Shown: piece after piece, positions 21,791-34,303 of the stretch
How positions within the stretch are numbered: the first letter of the stretch is position 1
Layout of the letters: every line of letters begins with the position of its first letter
NCBI RefSeq assembly: GCF_000208745.1
Contig: NC_030853.1
Span: forward strand, 26,369,877-26,433,876
Length of the DNA stretch: 64,000 nt
DNA from: Theobroma cacao
Lineage: Eukaryota > Streptophyta > Magnoliopsida > Malvales > Malvaceae
Direction: 5' to 3'
Program-made: the position numbers and the translations under genes
Notes under the pieces: model-generated
What the model was told of the DNA's origin: nothing
Seen by the model: only the letters and a program-made list of their open reading frames with translations
The model's database searches: none

Positions 21791-22487
21791 TCAGTCAGGT
21801 AGCTCTTCATCACTTTCGATCCCAACCCAGTTGATAAAAGCAAAGAGGAACTCTCTGAAGCTGACCTTTCCATTCTTATCCCAGTCCATTTCTTCTGCAT
21901 TTTTCCATAGGAATTACCAAAAGAAGGATTAATAGAATTTATTAGAGACACTTCTGAGAAATTAGATAGTTGAAAGTATAATGAGTGAAGATGATGATAC
22001 TGAATCTAGTCCTGGTGACATGCGCAGGGGATCTTTCCCAAGGCGAAGCCTCATTTAGTGCCTTGATCATGTCTTTCTTGTTCAATTTTCCATCACCATT
22101 CTTATCAAGAAACAAGAATGCTTCAACAATAGTATCGAAAGTGGCCTCAAGCTGTGGTGAATCTATCTTCAATGTCTGAAACATTCCCAATTCATCATGA
22201 AAGACACTGATTAGTACTTTCTAACTTAACATGCTATGTTCTTAAATCAGGAAAAGAAACAAAAATGAGTTTACTGTGGATACAGTATCAGGAGATGGGG
22301 AAGGTTTCATTAGGAGATAGATGAGACATAGGAGAACAATAAACTCATTAAATTGTATCCCTTCACTCCCATCAATGTCACAGGAATGAAACAAATCCTC
22401 AACCTCCTCTTTTGTCAGGTGAAATTGCAGTTTTTCCAAACATTTGTTCAGCTCCTCACGATCAATAGTTCCATTAGAGTCTTCATC

Positions 22488-22521
<34 letters not shown>

Positions 22522-25103
22522 ATTTGCTGTAAAACTCCAAGATAATATCTTATAGAGCTGAAAAGCAAATTTGTTGCAACCCACCATACTGCTCAAATAC
22601 ACCTCTGAGGTTTTTCAATCCGTCCCTGAACTGAGGGAACCTCACAATTATGCTGTCAATTGATTTGAAATTTGATTGTCCTGATGCACTTCTCTTCATT
22701 TCAATCATTTTCCTTTCAAGCTTTGAATCCAGCTTCTTGTACTTATTTGGTGAACCACAATGACAAAGCATGCCTCCTATTGTGCTGGACAAAGACTTCA
22801 GGGATGGGCAAGGACGACATTTTCCTTAAGATAAGATATGGAAATTAGAAGTCAAATGAAGGCTCGATGTTGGGATGGAATGAAGATAATACTGCACATT
22901 TTGTGACTTTCTTGTTTCATAGTAAAATGAACTAATAAATTTTAACTGATGATGCTAGCTTAGTGAGTATAATATATTTAAGAATATTTCTCTCATTCAA
23001 AGTAAAAAATGAAAATGATGACCAATTCTCTGGACCATCTATTTCTATGTCAGCAGCAAAATCTGAGAAGAAATGGACACTTTCTTCTGCTTTCCCTGAA
23101 TGTACCTTAACAGATACATTGAAGGATTCTATCACTATTCCTGAAGTTCATTTTTACAGCATGTTATAAGGGAAAATGTCGTTTCTGTTTAGTTTCATAT
23201 ATTGATTCCCGCTCCAACCCCACCAACGGTTATTGCAGAAATGTCAGAGCAAACCTGTTGGTCAAGAGATCCATGAGGGTGATGCTAGTTGCATGTCAGT
23301 ATCAGCAGTACTAATAGAGAAGGTAAAATACAAAACCACTATGAAACGAACTCATAATTGAGCTTGGCCCCTTGTACTTTCAAATCTACATTCTTTAGAC
23401 TCAACTATATTAATCAAATGGAAAAGAAAACAAACTAAAAATCCCAAAACTCATTCTCTAAGGTCATAGCTATAAGAGGCAACAATCCATCCTTCTAGTC
23501 TCTCATGTCTCTAAGCAACCTATCACTGGTCTCCCTATCTACAATTCAGTCATTTTTTTTTTGTTTTTTTTAATTTATTTTCCCTCACATAGCAAGTTCT
23601 CACGTCTTCTCCTCTTGTCTTTTTTCTTATTTTGCTGTCCTGGATGAGAAAAGGTAGATTTCCTTCGGTAAGTTACTGATAGTGTGAAATAGAATTAAGC
23701 TTAATCGGTCAACACTTTTGGGGTAGATATTGGCTAACCTTTGGCTGGGTACCAGAGTTGCTATATTGAGTGTAGAGTACCTTTATGTGGCTATGGAAGG
23801 TGATTGTGCTTGCAATTTTTATATTATGAAAGGTTTCTGGACACTTCTGAAGGCTCTTCTTCAGCATAATACTCCATGAAATTGTAATACCTGAATTACC
23901 TTTAACATCAATCACCAAAATCTGTCCTAATCTTGGATCTATCTCTTGTTGGCCATACTGATATTCACCCAGAAGATTAGCTTGACAGAATTGTGCATGA
24001 AGCATGATAATCATTATATCCATATAACATAAATTAACATTACAAAATATAAACTGAATTCTGAATCAGATTGATAATCAAGGTTTAAAACCATACTAAG
24101 TGAATACGTGGAAAGAGTCCATTAAGTTTTATCCATAAGTTATGTAGTCTATAGACACTTTATCAGTGTCTTGGCTAGTGAAGACAAGTTAGGTAAATAA
24201 AATTGGAATATGAGACAGACAGCCTAATTAGCAGACAACAGAGAAAGGACCTATGAAGTATTGACCAAGGAACTTTGGAACATTTTCGGCTTCATAAATG
24301 ACAGTATGTAGAATTCATGTAGTCCTTCCCTCACCCCTGACAAGGGACGTGCTTGAAAGAAGAGTCAACTCAAGAATACAATTAATGACTTAACTGTAGC
24401 ATTTGTCCATTTATGTCCTATCACCATATAGAAAAAGTCACAAAAAATCACTTTCTTTGCCTTAAACAAACATAACACTAACTCGTGAAGCTACCTTGTG
24501 ACTGATAATTCATATATTTACAGTATGCACAGGAAATTGGAGTCCAGACTGCCAGTACATTATTCTTGATGAGGCTCATGTATAAAATTTAATTAAACCA
24601 ACTATGATTTCTTCAAGAGTATTCTATAGTTGTTACTTAAAGAAAAGAATTACTTACAAAATGATGATAATCAGGTCCTATTCATCTTAATTCTTAACCT
24701 AGATACCGTTGATATATGCAAAAGTTATCTAAAATGGTTATCAGAACTTTGATTTTATGATTGTTAACAATCCATTAACCTATATTACTAGGAAAGCTAA
24801 CAATTATCCATAATCAGCAATTTACAACCAAAACAAAAACACATGTTTACCAAAAGTAAATTCTACAAACATAAGTAAATAAAACTGATACCAGTAAAAC
24901 AAAAAGCTGGAGAGTAACTCAATCCATGAACCAAGCATATACATAAACAGGAACAAAAAAGAAAGCTTATAATCCAAAACTTGATTAACATTTAACCATA
25001 TGGCATCACAGGGAAAAAGAATAAAAAAAAAAAAAAAAGAAGGTATCAAACAGACAAATAAAAGAAAGAAAGAAGAGGAGAAAAGAAACAAAGACATACC
25101 CAT
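21791..25103 (-). CDS. CML22: Calmodulin-like protein, four EF-hands, CML22-like
   Basis: Calcium sensor of the CML21/22 group; the model gives 244 aa. Inferred exons: 25103-25100 (only ATG G), 22824-22585, 22486-22275, 22175-22001 and 21894-21791. EF1 is DEDSNGTIDREE (residues 82-93), EF2 DIDGSEGIQFNE (118-129), EF3 DKNGDGKLNKKD (176-187, last ligand Asp instead of Glu) and EF4 DWDKNGKVSFRE (214-225). Joining the tiny first exon gives an N-terminus of MGKCRPCPS. Gly2 and Cys4/Cys7 suggest myristoylation and palmitoylation, hence membrane association (inference). The first intron is about 2.3 kb. The first exon rests on a single splice pair, ATGG|GTATGT and TTAAG|GAAAATG; the other exons are secure. 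It lies next to the PHL2-like gene in the same orientation. Confidence 0.87.
22487..22520. repeat. (GA)n microsatellite at a splice acceptor
   Basis: A GA run on the plus strand reads as CT on the gene strand. It supplies the polypyrimidine tract immediately before the acceptor of exon 3 of the CML22-like gene. Confidence 0.85.
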
Positions 25104-27498
25104 TGAAGCTTAATTTGATGGTGTTAGAGATGACGATGAAGCTGCTAGTTCTTGCAAGGGAAGAAAGAGGTCACAAAAGAAAAAGTTTATAAGTCAACAG
25201 AGAATGATGAAGGGAAAGCTGTGGTTAGTCCCACAGAGCTGAGGAACAAGAAAAGGCGAAGGGAGAGAAGGGGTAAAGAATAAGCAAAATTGAGGGGAAT
25301 TCTCAAAGTGGAGATACCATAATAATGGCCTTTGACAACAACGAGTACATCTTTATTCCCTTGTTTCAAATATCATAACGGTACAAAGTAAAGAAAGCAC
25401 CAGTTCCGCTTCTCTTTTGGACCGCTGTCTCCCCTTGCAACCAATGGAAACATGCCATGTCAGCATCATTATTACAAACTCCACCTTTTTTTGCTCTTTC
25501 TATATTATAAATGAAATATTAACAAGCTGTGCTTAATTTAGTGGTATCTCTATTACTAACACAGTGTTTAGATAAGAAAAAAAGAAAATAGAACTTTAAA
25601 AAAAAAAGTGATTTAGCGGATAAGCTTGTACTTAAATTTCATGGTAACCAAAATCTCCTATTCCCCATTATTTAAATTACTGTTTGGGTGAAGTGACACT
25701 ATGAGCTCATGTTCATAGAAAAGCTTTTTATAAATTTTTCAATCAATTTTTACTTAATCGATGATTATCATATGATGGGACTGTTTAGGAGTAATGAACA
25801 TTGCATTTCTATATTAGCAGTTGTCTGATTATTGACCGCTCAATTAAAGACTTGAAACATAATACTTGCAAGTTGCAACCAGGTTAACTAATTATTTTAC
25901 TTTGCATCTGCTTTATCTTTTGGTTTTCATGAAATATTATGTACATTTCCATGAATGAAACCTCATCCTTCATATAACTGAAACCCACCAAAAGATGTCT
26001 AAAACGTTGCAAAAATGAACTCAAAAGATACAAAGTTACAAACAATGAAAGAATAGCATGCAAGACAAAGTTGGTCGACCCTGCTTGTACTTGCTCGTAA
26101 AATGTGCAGAGCAGCATCCTCAAGCTTTTTACTGAAATTGTCATTGAAAAGATGGACCCTTTTTGGCTGAACTTGTGCATTTTCTAAAGGCTATATGTTT
26201 GATTTGATTCATCACGTACGCACTTGCAGCTCGTTTTCTTTAGCTCACATGGGTTGTTTTGCAGCAAGAGAAGTGGGGGGCTGATGAGCAGGGTTCTGAC
26301 CTTACTAAATCTTCAATAACATCTTCATTGCATTATTGGAAAATAATAAGCAACGTAAAATTCAGCGGAATTCCTTGCTTTGAGCACCCATTACTACTAA
26401 TTAGGAAACTCATAGAACTCCACCCAACCTTTCCACCACAATTAGACTCCTGTTTATTTCTTGACAAAACCTGAGAATACTCTGACTGCATAACAAAAAC
26501 ATAATAGTGATGATTATGAGTACAATCTATTGCAGAATTTATAGCGAATGGATCTCATCATATAAATGGGAAACTGAAATGGATTTGGAAATAAAGTCCA
26601 TTTCTTATTGAAACAATTGATTAAAATTAGAAAAATCAGAAGCACTCCCATGGAGTAGGTCTTTTGATGGTCTTTGGAGATATGTTATGTGTAAACCCAA
26701 CTATATTCTTGTCTTGATCATGCAATCTATGTTGACTTTAAGAAAAATACTTTTATCTTTAAATTTTGATCGAAATTATACAAATATTTATTAATTTTTA
26801 AAATAAATATTTCATTTTAAAAAAATATTTTTCACTTAACAGATAATTTCAAATGTTAATCAATTGTTAATATTTTCGTCAGTTTAATGCGTGGTAAAAT
26901 AAAAAATAATTTTACTCTGATTAATTTTTAAAATTATTATTATATAATTTTATTAATTAAAAAAAAAATCCCTAAACTCCAGTGCTGCCCTGAGGAGCCC
27001 AACCTGGTACTCCCCACTTCTGGGAGCATCGGCCAGCACTCTCCTTTCTTGGGGAGCTGGGAAGCAGCTCCCTCGCTCTTTATTTTTTATTTTTTTTAAA
27101 TATAATAATAACTTTTAAATTTATAAAAAATAATATTTTAATTATTTTGTAATTTCTGTTAACAATGTTTGCATTCATAGGACGAAATATCTATTTAAAA
27201 AATTAATGAATTCGTTTGTAATTTCAATTAAAACTTAAGGATGAGGGCATTTTACCTAACTTTAAAGGTGGACTGCAGAAATCTTGTGTCATAATACTGT
27301 GCAAGGGAAGGCAATGTAAAGTTTTAGAGGTAACCCCATATTCAAAAGGATCTGCTTTTAGAATATACAGACCGCTGATGGTACAGTTGGTAAAAGAAAA
27401 AAGACATTTAGATTAATAACTAGACATGGAGTAAAAACAAAAGGGTAAAAAATAAAAAGAGGGAAGGTACCATTTCTAAGATGGAAATGTCCTGCTAC
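25104..27498. other. Spacer between CML22-like and PHL2-like genes
   Basis: The part next to 25104 is the CML22-like leader and promoter. The part next to 27498 is the 3' UTR of the PHL2-like gene. A terminal-inverted-repeat element lies at 26743-27255. No other gene is supported. Confidence 0.5.
26743..27255. mobile_element. MITE-like element with about 70-bp terminal inverted repeats
   Basis: The left arm (about 26743-26815) and the reverse complement of the right arm (about 27185-27255) align over about 70 bp, sharing blocks such as AAATT, ATTAATTTTT and ATATTTC. The centre (about 26978-27085) is strikingly GC-rich inside AT-rich DNA and has its own short inverted repeats (CCCAGAAGTGGGG type). 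Long inverted repeats with no coding content fit a Mutator-like or other MITE. The target duplication was not resolved. Confidence 0.6.
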
Positions 27499-30400
27499 TC
27501 AACTAATATTAGGCATCACCCACTCTATTTCTTGCCTTATGTTGCCATCCAAGGGCAAAGGGTCTGCATTACCAAACAAGGGCCTTGGCCTCTTCTTCAT
27601 AATAGCAGCCTGTGAACCAACACCCATCGGAGAAACCGGCATACTGGAAGCAGTTTTGTTCTCTAGAGCTGCAGCAAGTTCAGACAAGGAAGGCAATTTT
27701 ATGTTATCAAGAGGGATCATCTCTTGACAATCATTGGAAACCTTGATAGCAAGTTCAGAAAGCTCTTCTCTAGCAGCTTCAAGACCAGCAGAAGCAGCAG
27801 CCTGATCATTCAGAGCTTTACAGGCTTTCTCGAGTATTGACTGTAGGTATTTGCCTTGTGCTTCAATCCGAAGTTGAAGACGTCGCTGTACCTGCTAAGT
27901 GAAACCATTAGTATGCAGAAAAATCACACAAGAAAATGTTTCTTCCACCAGAAAGAGTAATCATATACTACAACAAGAAGGAAAACCCTTTTGAGGTCCC
28001 TCAAAAATTTTCAAAATAAGCAAGTGGCTTTCTACAATATCACTTCATTAGCTAGCATATACATGTCAATAATTAACTATACAAGTACTGAAGAAAGCTA
28101 ATGCTAACCAAAAGTCCAGGCCACTATCTATCAGCCACAGCCAGAACTAATGAAACCAACCTCCAACTGTTCATGTAGTCTTCGTTGCACTTCCATCTGC
28201 ACTCGAAGAGCTTCAGTAACCTGGTAACCACTGTTTGGAAGATGAAATTCAGCACTCATCCAAAGCCTAAGAAAACTAACAAGATTGTCCAACAAGAGAA
28301 GAAATAGCATACTCATTCAAATCTTGCGCCACCATTCTCGATGTTGATGTTGTAGATGAACCAGTGTCCTGACTTTCTGCGACACAAGAAGCTGAAACAC
28401 CAAAGATACATCTCATTACCAGTCAATTAAGAATTTGGATAGCTATTATCTGGCATCTAGCAGTTGACAAGAGATAATTCTCAGGACCTCCACCATGACC
28501 CACATCATACACATGGCAGAAAGGAAAACAATTAGAGACCTTAAATGCCAAGACTGACCTAAAACACAATTTGGTAATTTTATCAAAACCCCAAGAACTC
28601 ATGTCTGAAAAACTTACAGTTCAAATGCCAAGACTGACCAAAAAGCAAAATTTTAAAAGCAAAATTTGATAATTTTATCAAACCCCAAAAGCTCATGCCT
28701 TCTAGAGCATAGTTGCTTCTCTTCATGATGATGTAATAAACCAGAGGAATATGATAGAAACCTTTCCTCAATGGTCTCTTCTTGGCAAAGTCAAAACAGT
28801 TAAATAGTCATGGCACTTGGTCATAAGTACATCAAAGGTACAAAACAAAAGGCAGAAGGAGGAAGCTACCATATTCATTATTGAATGCAAAAACTCTTTA
28901 ATAATTACTAATTCAAAGAGACCAAGATGTGTACCATCCTTAGAGTTATCAGTTGATTCCTTGCATGATTGCTTCCCCAACCGGTATTTCTGCAAAGAAG
29001 GAGCACTGAGTAAATTATACGAATTTCAATTAGCTTAGCTGGTAAAACCCCCTCCTTCCAACACAAACACATGCAAAAATTATTGGGTACAGAGAATAAC
29101 AAATTATGGTAGATCATGTTGCAAATCAACTCCATCTTTGACATACAAAAGACGGGCTGAAGACATGACAGCACCAATACATTGTAGGGAACAACTTCAA
29201 ATCATGATCATTGAAGAGATGATAGTAACAACCAACCTGAAGGTGTGATTTCAAGTGATACAGCGTAAGGCCTTTGACTCCCATTGTTCTCAAAATAGTC
29301 TTAGGGGTTGCTTCTGAAATGCATATCGGACAAAACAAGCTACATCAAGATTCATAACTTTAGAATAGCAAAATGCAAGAGCAACAAGACATAACAGAAG
29401 GGTACATGAACATTGACTCTAATAATGCCATTGTCAGTCAGCAGGTTTGGTTCACGTAAAATCACTCTGAGATTCAAACTCAGAGCATAACCAAGCCAGC
29501 TAAACTTTTTGACTCAGCAGAGCAGTAAGCCTCAATCAAACAAAAGATGCCAGAAAGAAAGTTTAACTGACAAACACTTGTGGCCTAAGGTGCATCTTTG
29601 GAACCTCTTCCAGTGCCTGTTTGAAGAACCAAGTTGGAAACTGTAGGTGGTTGCCAATTCACCATGACAAAATACTCATGGTTTTCTTAATTTGTTATTT
29701 ATATGATGTTTATTTTACTGCATTAAGACAAACCTGTTGCCATCTTGTCCCAAAATCACTCATAGAATCAACTATGTCATACTCTTTTCCTACATTTTGT
29801 GGCCTCTAACCATCAATAGGATTTCAATTCTCCACCAGCATCATTGTTACAATTACAAGCAAATGGATTACTTTAGTCAGCAATATTCTTAGATTCCAAC
29901 TTTAGACAGCAAAATAAATGAGCTACAAATTCATGGGGAGACAAGTCCAGGAGATTAACCTACAGTCTACTTGAGCATTGCATTTAAAAAGAAATATTGC
30001 ATATTTCAAAAGGTAAGAGGAAAAGAACATTGTGCTATGACGCTTGTACAATTATTTCTTACAAGCTATGTTTCCAGCATAAATAACTTCATGCACAAAC
30101 CCTGTAATTTGTTCTTATTTAAAATCTTAATCCTTTGGCATAATTTTTACAGGAGGAAAATACTAATACCAAGAATATTCTTCCCAGACCAAGACAAAGG
30201 ACCATAGTTGCTCTAGTTTGTCTTCCAACAAAAGTAGGCTGACCAAAATTATTGAACTTAATGGCTCCAAAACATGTTTTGTCCTTTTGGTTGCATTTTA
30301 TCCCTAGAGAAGTACCCCAGAAGCATATAGTGGGCACACAAAATTTGAATAGATAACCAGAAAGTAGTACTAGAAGAATAAAAAGCAAACAAAACAAAGC

Positions 30401-31562
30401 TTAATGAATGAGCTTGTCAATGTCTATGTGTTTATACAAACATATTTTCGGTACACATGTATAAGAAGAGAGTTCCTTCTAGTAATATCTTAAACAAGAG
30501 GTCAGAAATATAGAATTGGCAGATATCTTCTACAGAGAAAGAGCCAATAGCAATGAGGTAAAGTTCAAAGACGTCGTGATCCATTTTCAAATGATATTAC
30601 CACTACCAATATAGAACATGATTTTAAATCATACCAATGATTACATTGAAAAACAATTGTGGCTGGTAATTAAGTCACAGCTGACATGAAGAACATGGTA
30701 AGTACATAACTTCTTCATCCAAAAAAAGGCAAAGACCACTCCTTTAATCACTTCAATTCAGCCTATAAAACAACTATATCAAACATCATCACACCAATTA
30801 GCACAACAATCGAAAATAGGAACAAAAAAGGGCAAAAATACCCTGAATTCCAAAAACAAAATAAAATTTTTGGACTGTGATCCATGACTACATAAATTCC
30901 AGAGTTACCAAAATACAGATTGACCACATTTCAAGCAACGAAAATAAGAAAACGAATTAATTTAAAAACACAATATTTCCAATCACATTAGCAAAAAAAA
31001 AAAAAAAAAAGCCAAGTCTCCAAAGCATGAGCTAAAACAAAGAAACCAACCCAAAAACCAAATACAATTATTAGTCCCAAAGAACCCAATGACCAAATCT
31101 TATCACTATTTAATCACATAACCCAAAAGAAAATTAAAACAACAGGGAGAAGGAAAAAAAAAAGCAACCACTTTTCCAGAACCAAATTCGTAGAGAGTTA
31201 AAACTACAACTAACTCAAAATTTTATTAAAAAAGAAACCTTGATTAACATTAGCATAACACATTATTATTCAATCAAATAAAAATAAACTCAATTGCTAA
31301 AGGGCGGGGGGAGGAGGGGGGAATCACGTTTGCACAGTTCAAAGCAAAGGCAACCCAGAAACAAAAACTTACTGTCAGGGCCACCAAGTTCAGTAACAGC
31401 ATCAACGAAACGTTCATGGAGCTCGGCTGTCCATCGGAGTCGAGGCTTTGGATCCGTTGTTAGGACCAAGCAAGCATCACCAGGCAAGTTGGTCCCATCA
31501 AGCGACCCCTGATAATCTCCCACACTTCCATCCAACGGTAACGACCGAATAGCCGGGTACAT
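27499..31562 (-). CDS. PHL2: PHR1-like MYB-CC transcription factor (PHL2/PHL3 type)
   Basis: Nuclear regulator of the phosphate-starvation (PHR/PHL) family, 287 aa in this model; Arabidopsis PHL2 is slightly longer. Inferred exons: 31562-31373, 29313-29237, 28989-28935, 28391-28313, 28230-28161 and 27891-27499. MYB/GARP domain at about residues 38-95 (KPRLRWTAELHERFVDAV, then GVKGLTLYHLKSHLQKYRLG). MYB-CC coiled coil at about 138-180 (TEALRVQMEVQRRLHEQLEV, then QRRLQLRIEAQGKYLQSILE). The N-terminal block MYPAIRSLPLDG and NLPGDACLVLTTDPKPRLRW are hallmarks of PHL2/PHL3. The start is the first ATG in frame; the few codons upstream have no ATG. The first intron is about 2 kb. A GA-rich leader lies at 31680-31745. 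Members bind P1BS-type sites as dimers. Confidence 0.93.
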
Positions 31563-31986
31563 TTCTTCTGAAACTTTTCCCGAGAAAGTGGAGGAAAATG
31601 CAGGGCAAACCAATGGGAGTAAATAAGTGGGTTTTTCTATCTCTGCTCTCGGGTTCGGGGCACGGAGCCCCGAAGTTGGACGGAGAGAGAGAATAATAAG
31701 AAGAAGAAGGGGACGCAGAAAGAGAGAGACGAGAGTAAGAGAATTATAAAAGCGAAGTGAGTGAATTTTGAGGCATGCAGAGGTTAAGACAGCGATGTGT
31801 TGTTGTGTCTTTGTCTTTCACTTTCAACTCTCTCTCTCTCCCCTCTTTATTCAATTTATTTGTACTTATAATACCATTTTTTTATTCATAAAAATAATAA
31901 AAGAATACATCTTCTTTGTTTTTTCTCTCTCTATATGCATAGGTTTGGCGTGTATGTATACAAGTATTGTAAGATTAAGAGGGGGC

Positions 31987-31992
31987 CACGTG
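31987..31992. promoter_or_regulatory. G-box (CACGTG) upstream of the PHL2-like gene
   Basis: CACGTG in the context GGCCACGTGTTG lies about 425 bp upstream of the PHL2-like ATG. It matches the core bound by plant bHLH and bZIP factors. Function is inference from the motif only. Confidence 0.35.
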
Positions 31993-34227
31993 TTGTCTAG
32001 TCGGCCCAATTTTTATGTTTTTTCTTTTTCTAAAGTTTTATTTATTTGATAGATATGCTTTAGGTCTATATAGATATGTTAATTATGATTATGGGGCTCA
32101 GTTTTGGTTAAGACTTGAGTTTATACAATTTTGACGTTCGACTCATTTTAAAAATAATTTCGAATTTTAACTATATTATATTTGACAGGAAGTTAAATTA
32201 AATATTAAAAATATATAATAGTTAATATTTTTAAAAAATTAAATTATTTTAAAATTTTTAAATAAAATCTTATTCTTGCATTACATTCAATTAAATTATT
32301 ATATTTTTATTTTAAATTAAACAAATTTTTTTGCTAAATATCACTAATTAAAATATCAGTTGATTTTTTTTTTTACTTTCACATGTTTAATTTATTAATA
32401 TTTTTTTTTTTTGGTTCTTTTGTTGAGCCGTGGCAACACTTTTTGATAATAATTTCTTTATCAACTTTTGGCACGGCATCCGCTGAAACACCTTTTTTAT
32501 TTAGTAATGTGCTGATCTAACAATTATAGAAGGAAGCCAAAAGATTTCTTAATAAAATAAACTTACATAGACAGCCACTTGCTCTCCTTTCTATCACTCT
32601 GTGCCCTTTGCCTTTTCCCCAGTAAATCTTGCTACATTACTAATTCACTATTCCAAAAGGAAAAAGAAGATAGTTGGACTTAGATCATCATTGATATTAG
32701 CGGGAGTTTTGGTAGTGATTAAGGATAATTTATTATTTGTCACTGTTAATCATTTGAGTCTCAAGCACTGTTTCAAGTTAAAAATATACCTAATAAGTGA
32801 AAGATGACTTATGTTTATATAATCAAATTCATCTTATATTTTATTGATGTAAAATTCGTTGTATAACATTCTCGATACATTAATTCTTTATTAATAAAAA
32901 AAAAAAATTTATAATCATTACATAGTGATTTATTATCTATAGAAGATAAAGATCTTTATACTAGTAATGATTTACTTATACCTTTCAATTTAAATTTATT
33001 TTGATATCACTCGTCATAAATTTATGTCTCTAACTCAAAAATAAAAATTCATACTTATATATTCAAAATCCATCATCTTCTGCTAATACGAGAATGGTGA
33101 CTGCTAATACTTCCATTCTTCATTTGCAAAATTCAGGTTGCTTGGCCCCGTACGCTTTTACACTGTTAGAGACGAAAAGAGTAGGATTCTTACTTTGTCT
33201 TGGCATGTTAACAAGACTTCAAAGTCTTAAGTAACAACACAAAAATCGAAATCGAATCTTGATCGAGCAAGTCTTTCGCCTACTATTAAAAATTTTTTAG
33301 GCTAGCAGTCTAGAAATTTTGGCCCTTCAATGCCTCAACTATCGTGGGATTCAATTACCATAGCTTGTAGCTGTATTACTGTCATGGATAAAACAAACCC
33401 ACAAGCTCACCAGAGGGTCGATATAAACAAAGTCGTCCCTCCCATATTTCATGGCTGCATATTTTTGGAATTTTTTATTTTGGAAGTTAGGGGTGGTCAA
33501 TCAGTTCAACCTTTTTTTGATCAGCTAAATAGCAAATCATTGAAACCGTTGAATTCAAATATGATTTCCTCTCATAAAATCACTCCCTGTTTCCAACATT
33601 TATAACCAAATAAAACCCAAGGAATATGGAAGTTGGGGACTAGCGGGGTTAGAACCTTACCGACCTGCATTAATTTGTAAACCAGGAACAAGATCCATGA
33701 CCCAAATTGCTTTCAGGGATAACAACGTTTTCCCCTGTTCCTAAGTTCCTACTCCTGTTAGATGGAAAAACATACACATACTGCACCCAAGGGTAGATAT
33801 TGGTTGTTTGATTGAATAGAATTGTGCAGATAGTATCTAAAATATTCACCAGTAATCCCCTCCAAAATTCATTTCATAAGATTAGCACTATCTGCCATTC
33901 CTTCTTTGTATCGTTTCTCTCACAGCCAAGTGTCATAGCCATTCTAGAAACGAGCATGCGGAGCCATACCCCCTGGTTCCTGAGGGTGGGTGGATAAGGG
34001 AAGGGAAGACAAAGCCAGTCCAAGGGGATAGGAGGCCAGCAAACCAAGGGCGGCTAGATTGAGGCCCCACCAATGTGTAAACAGCACGGTGCTAAGAGAA
34101 GCTCCAGTTAAAGGAGAGGAAGAGGGGATGCTGACAATCAACTTTCAGACAAAAAGTCTAGCAGTTTTCCCAATAATAGTGACCGCAGTGGGGTTGCTTT
34201 GTTTTGTGTTGTTGACAAGACCACCTC

Positions 34228-34264
34228 CTCCTCCTCTCTCTCTCTCTCTCTCACTCNCCTCCTC

Positions 34265-34301
<37 letters not shown>
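34228..34301. repeat. (CT)n repeat interrupted by a single N
   Basis: CCTCCTCCTCCT followed by (CT)n occurs twice, on either side of one N at 34257. As at 14954, this looks like two copies of the same locus abutted during assembly, so the true CT tract length is unknown. Confidence 0.8.
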
Positions 34302-34303
<2 letters not shown>

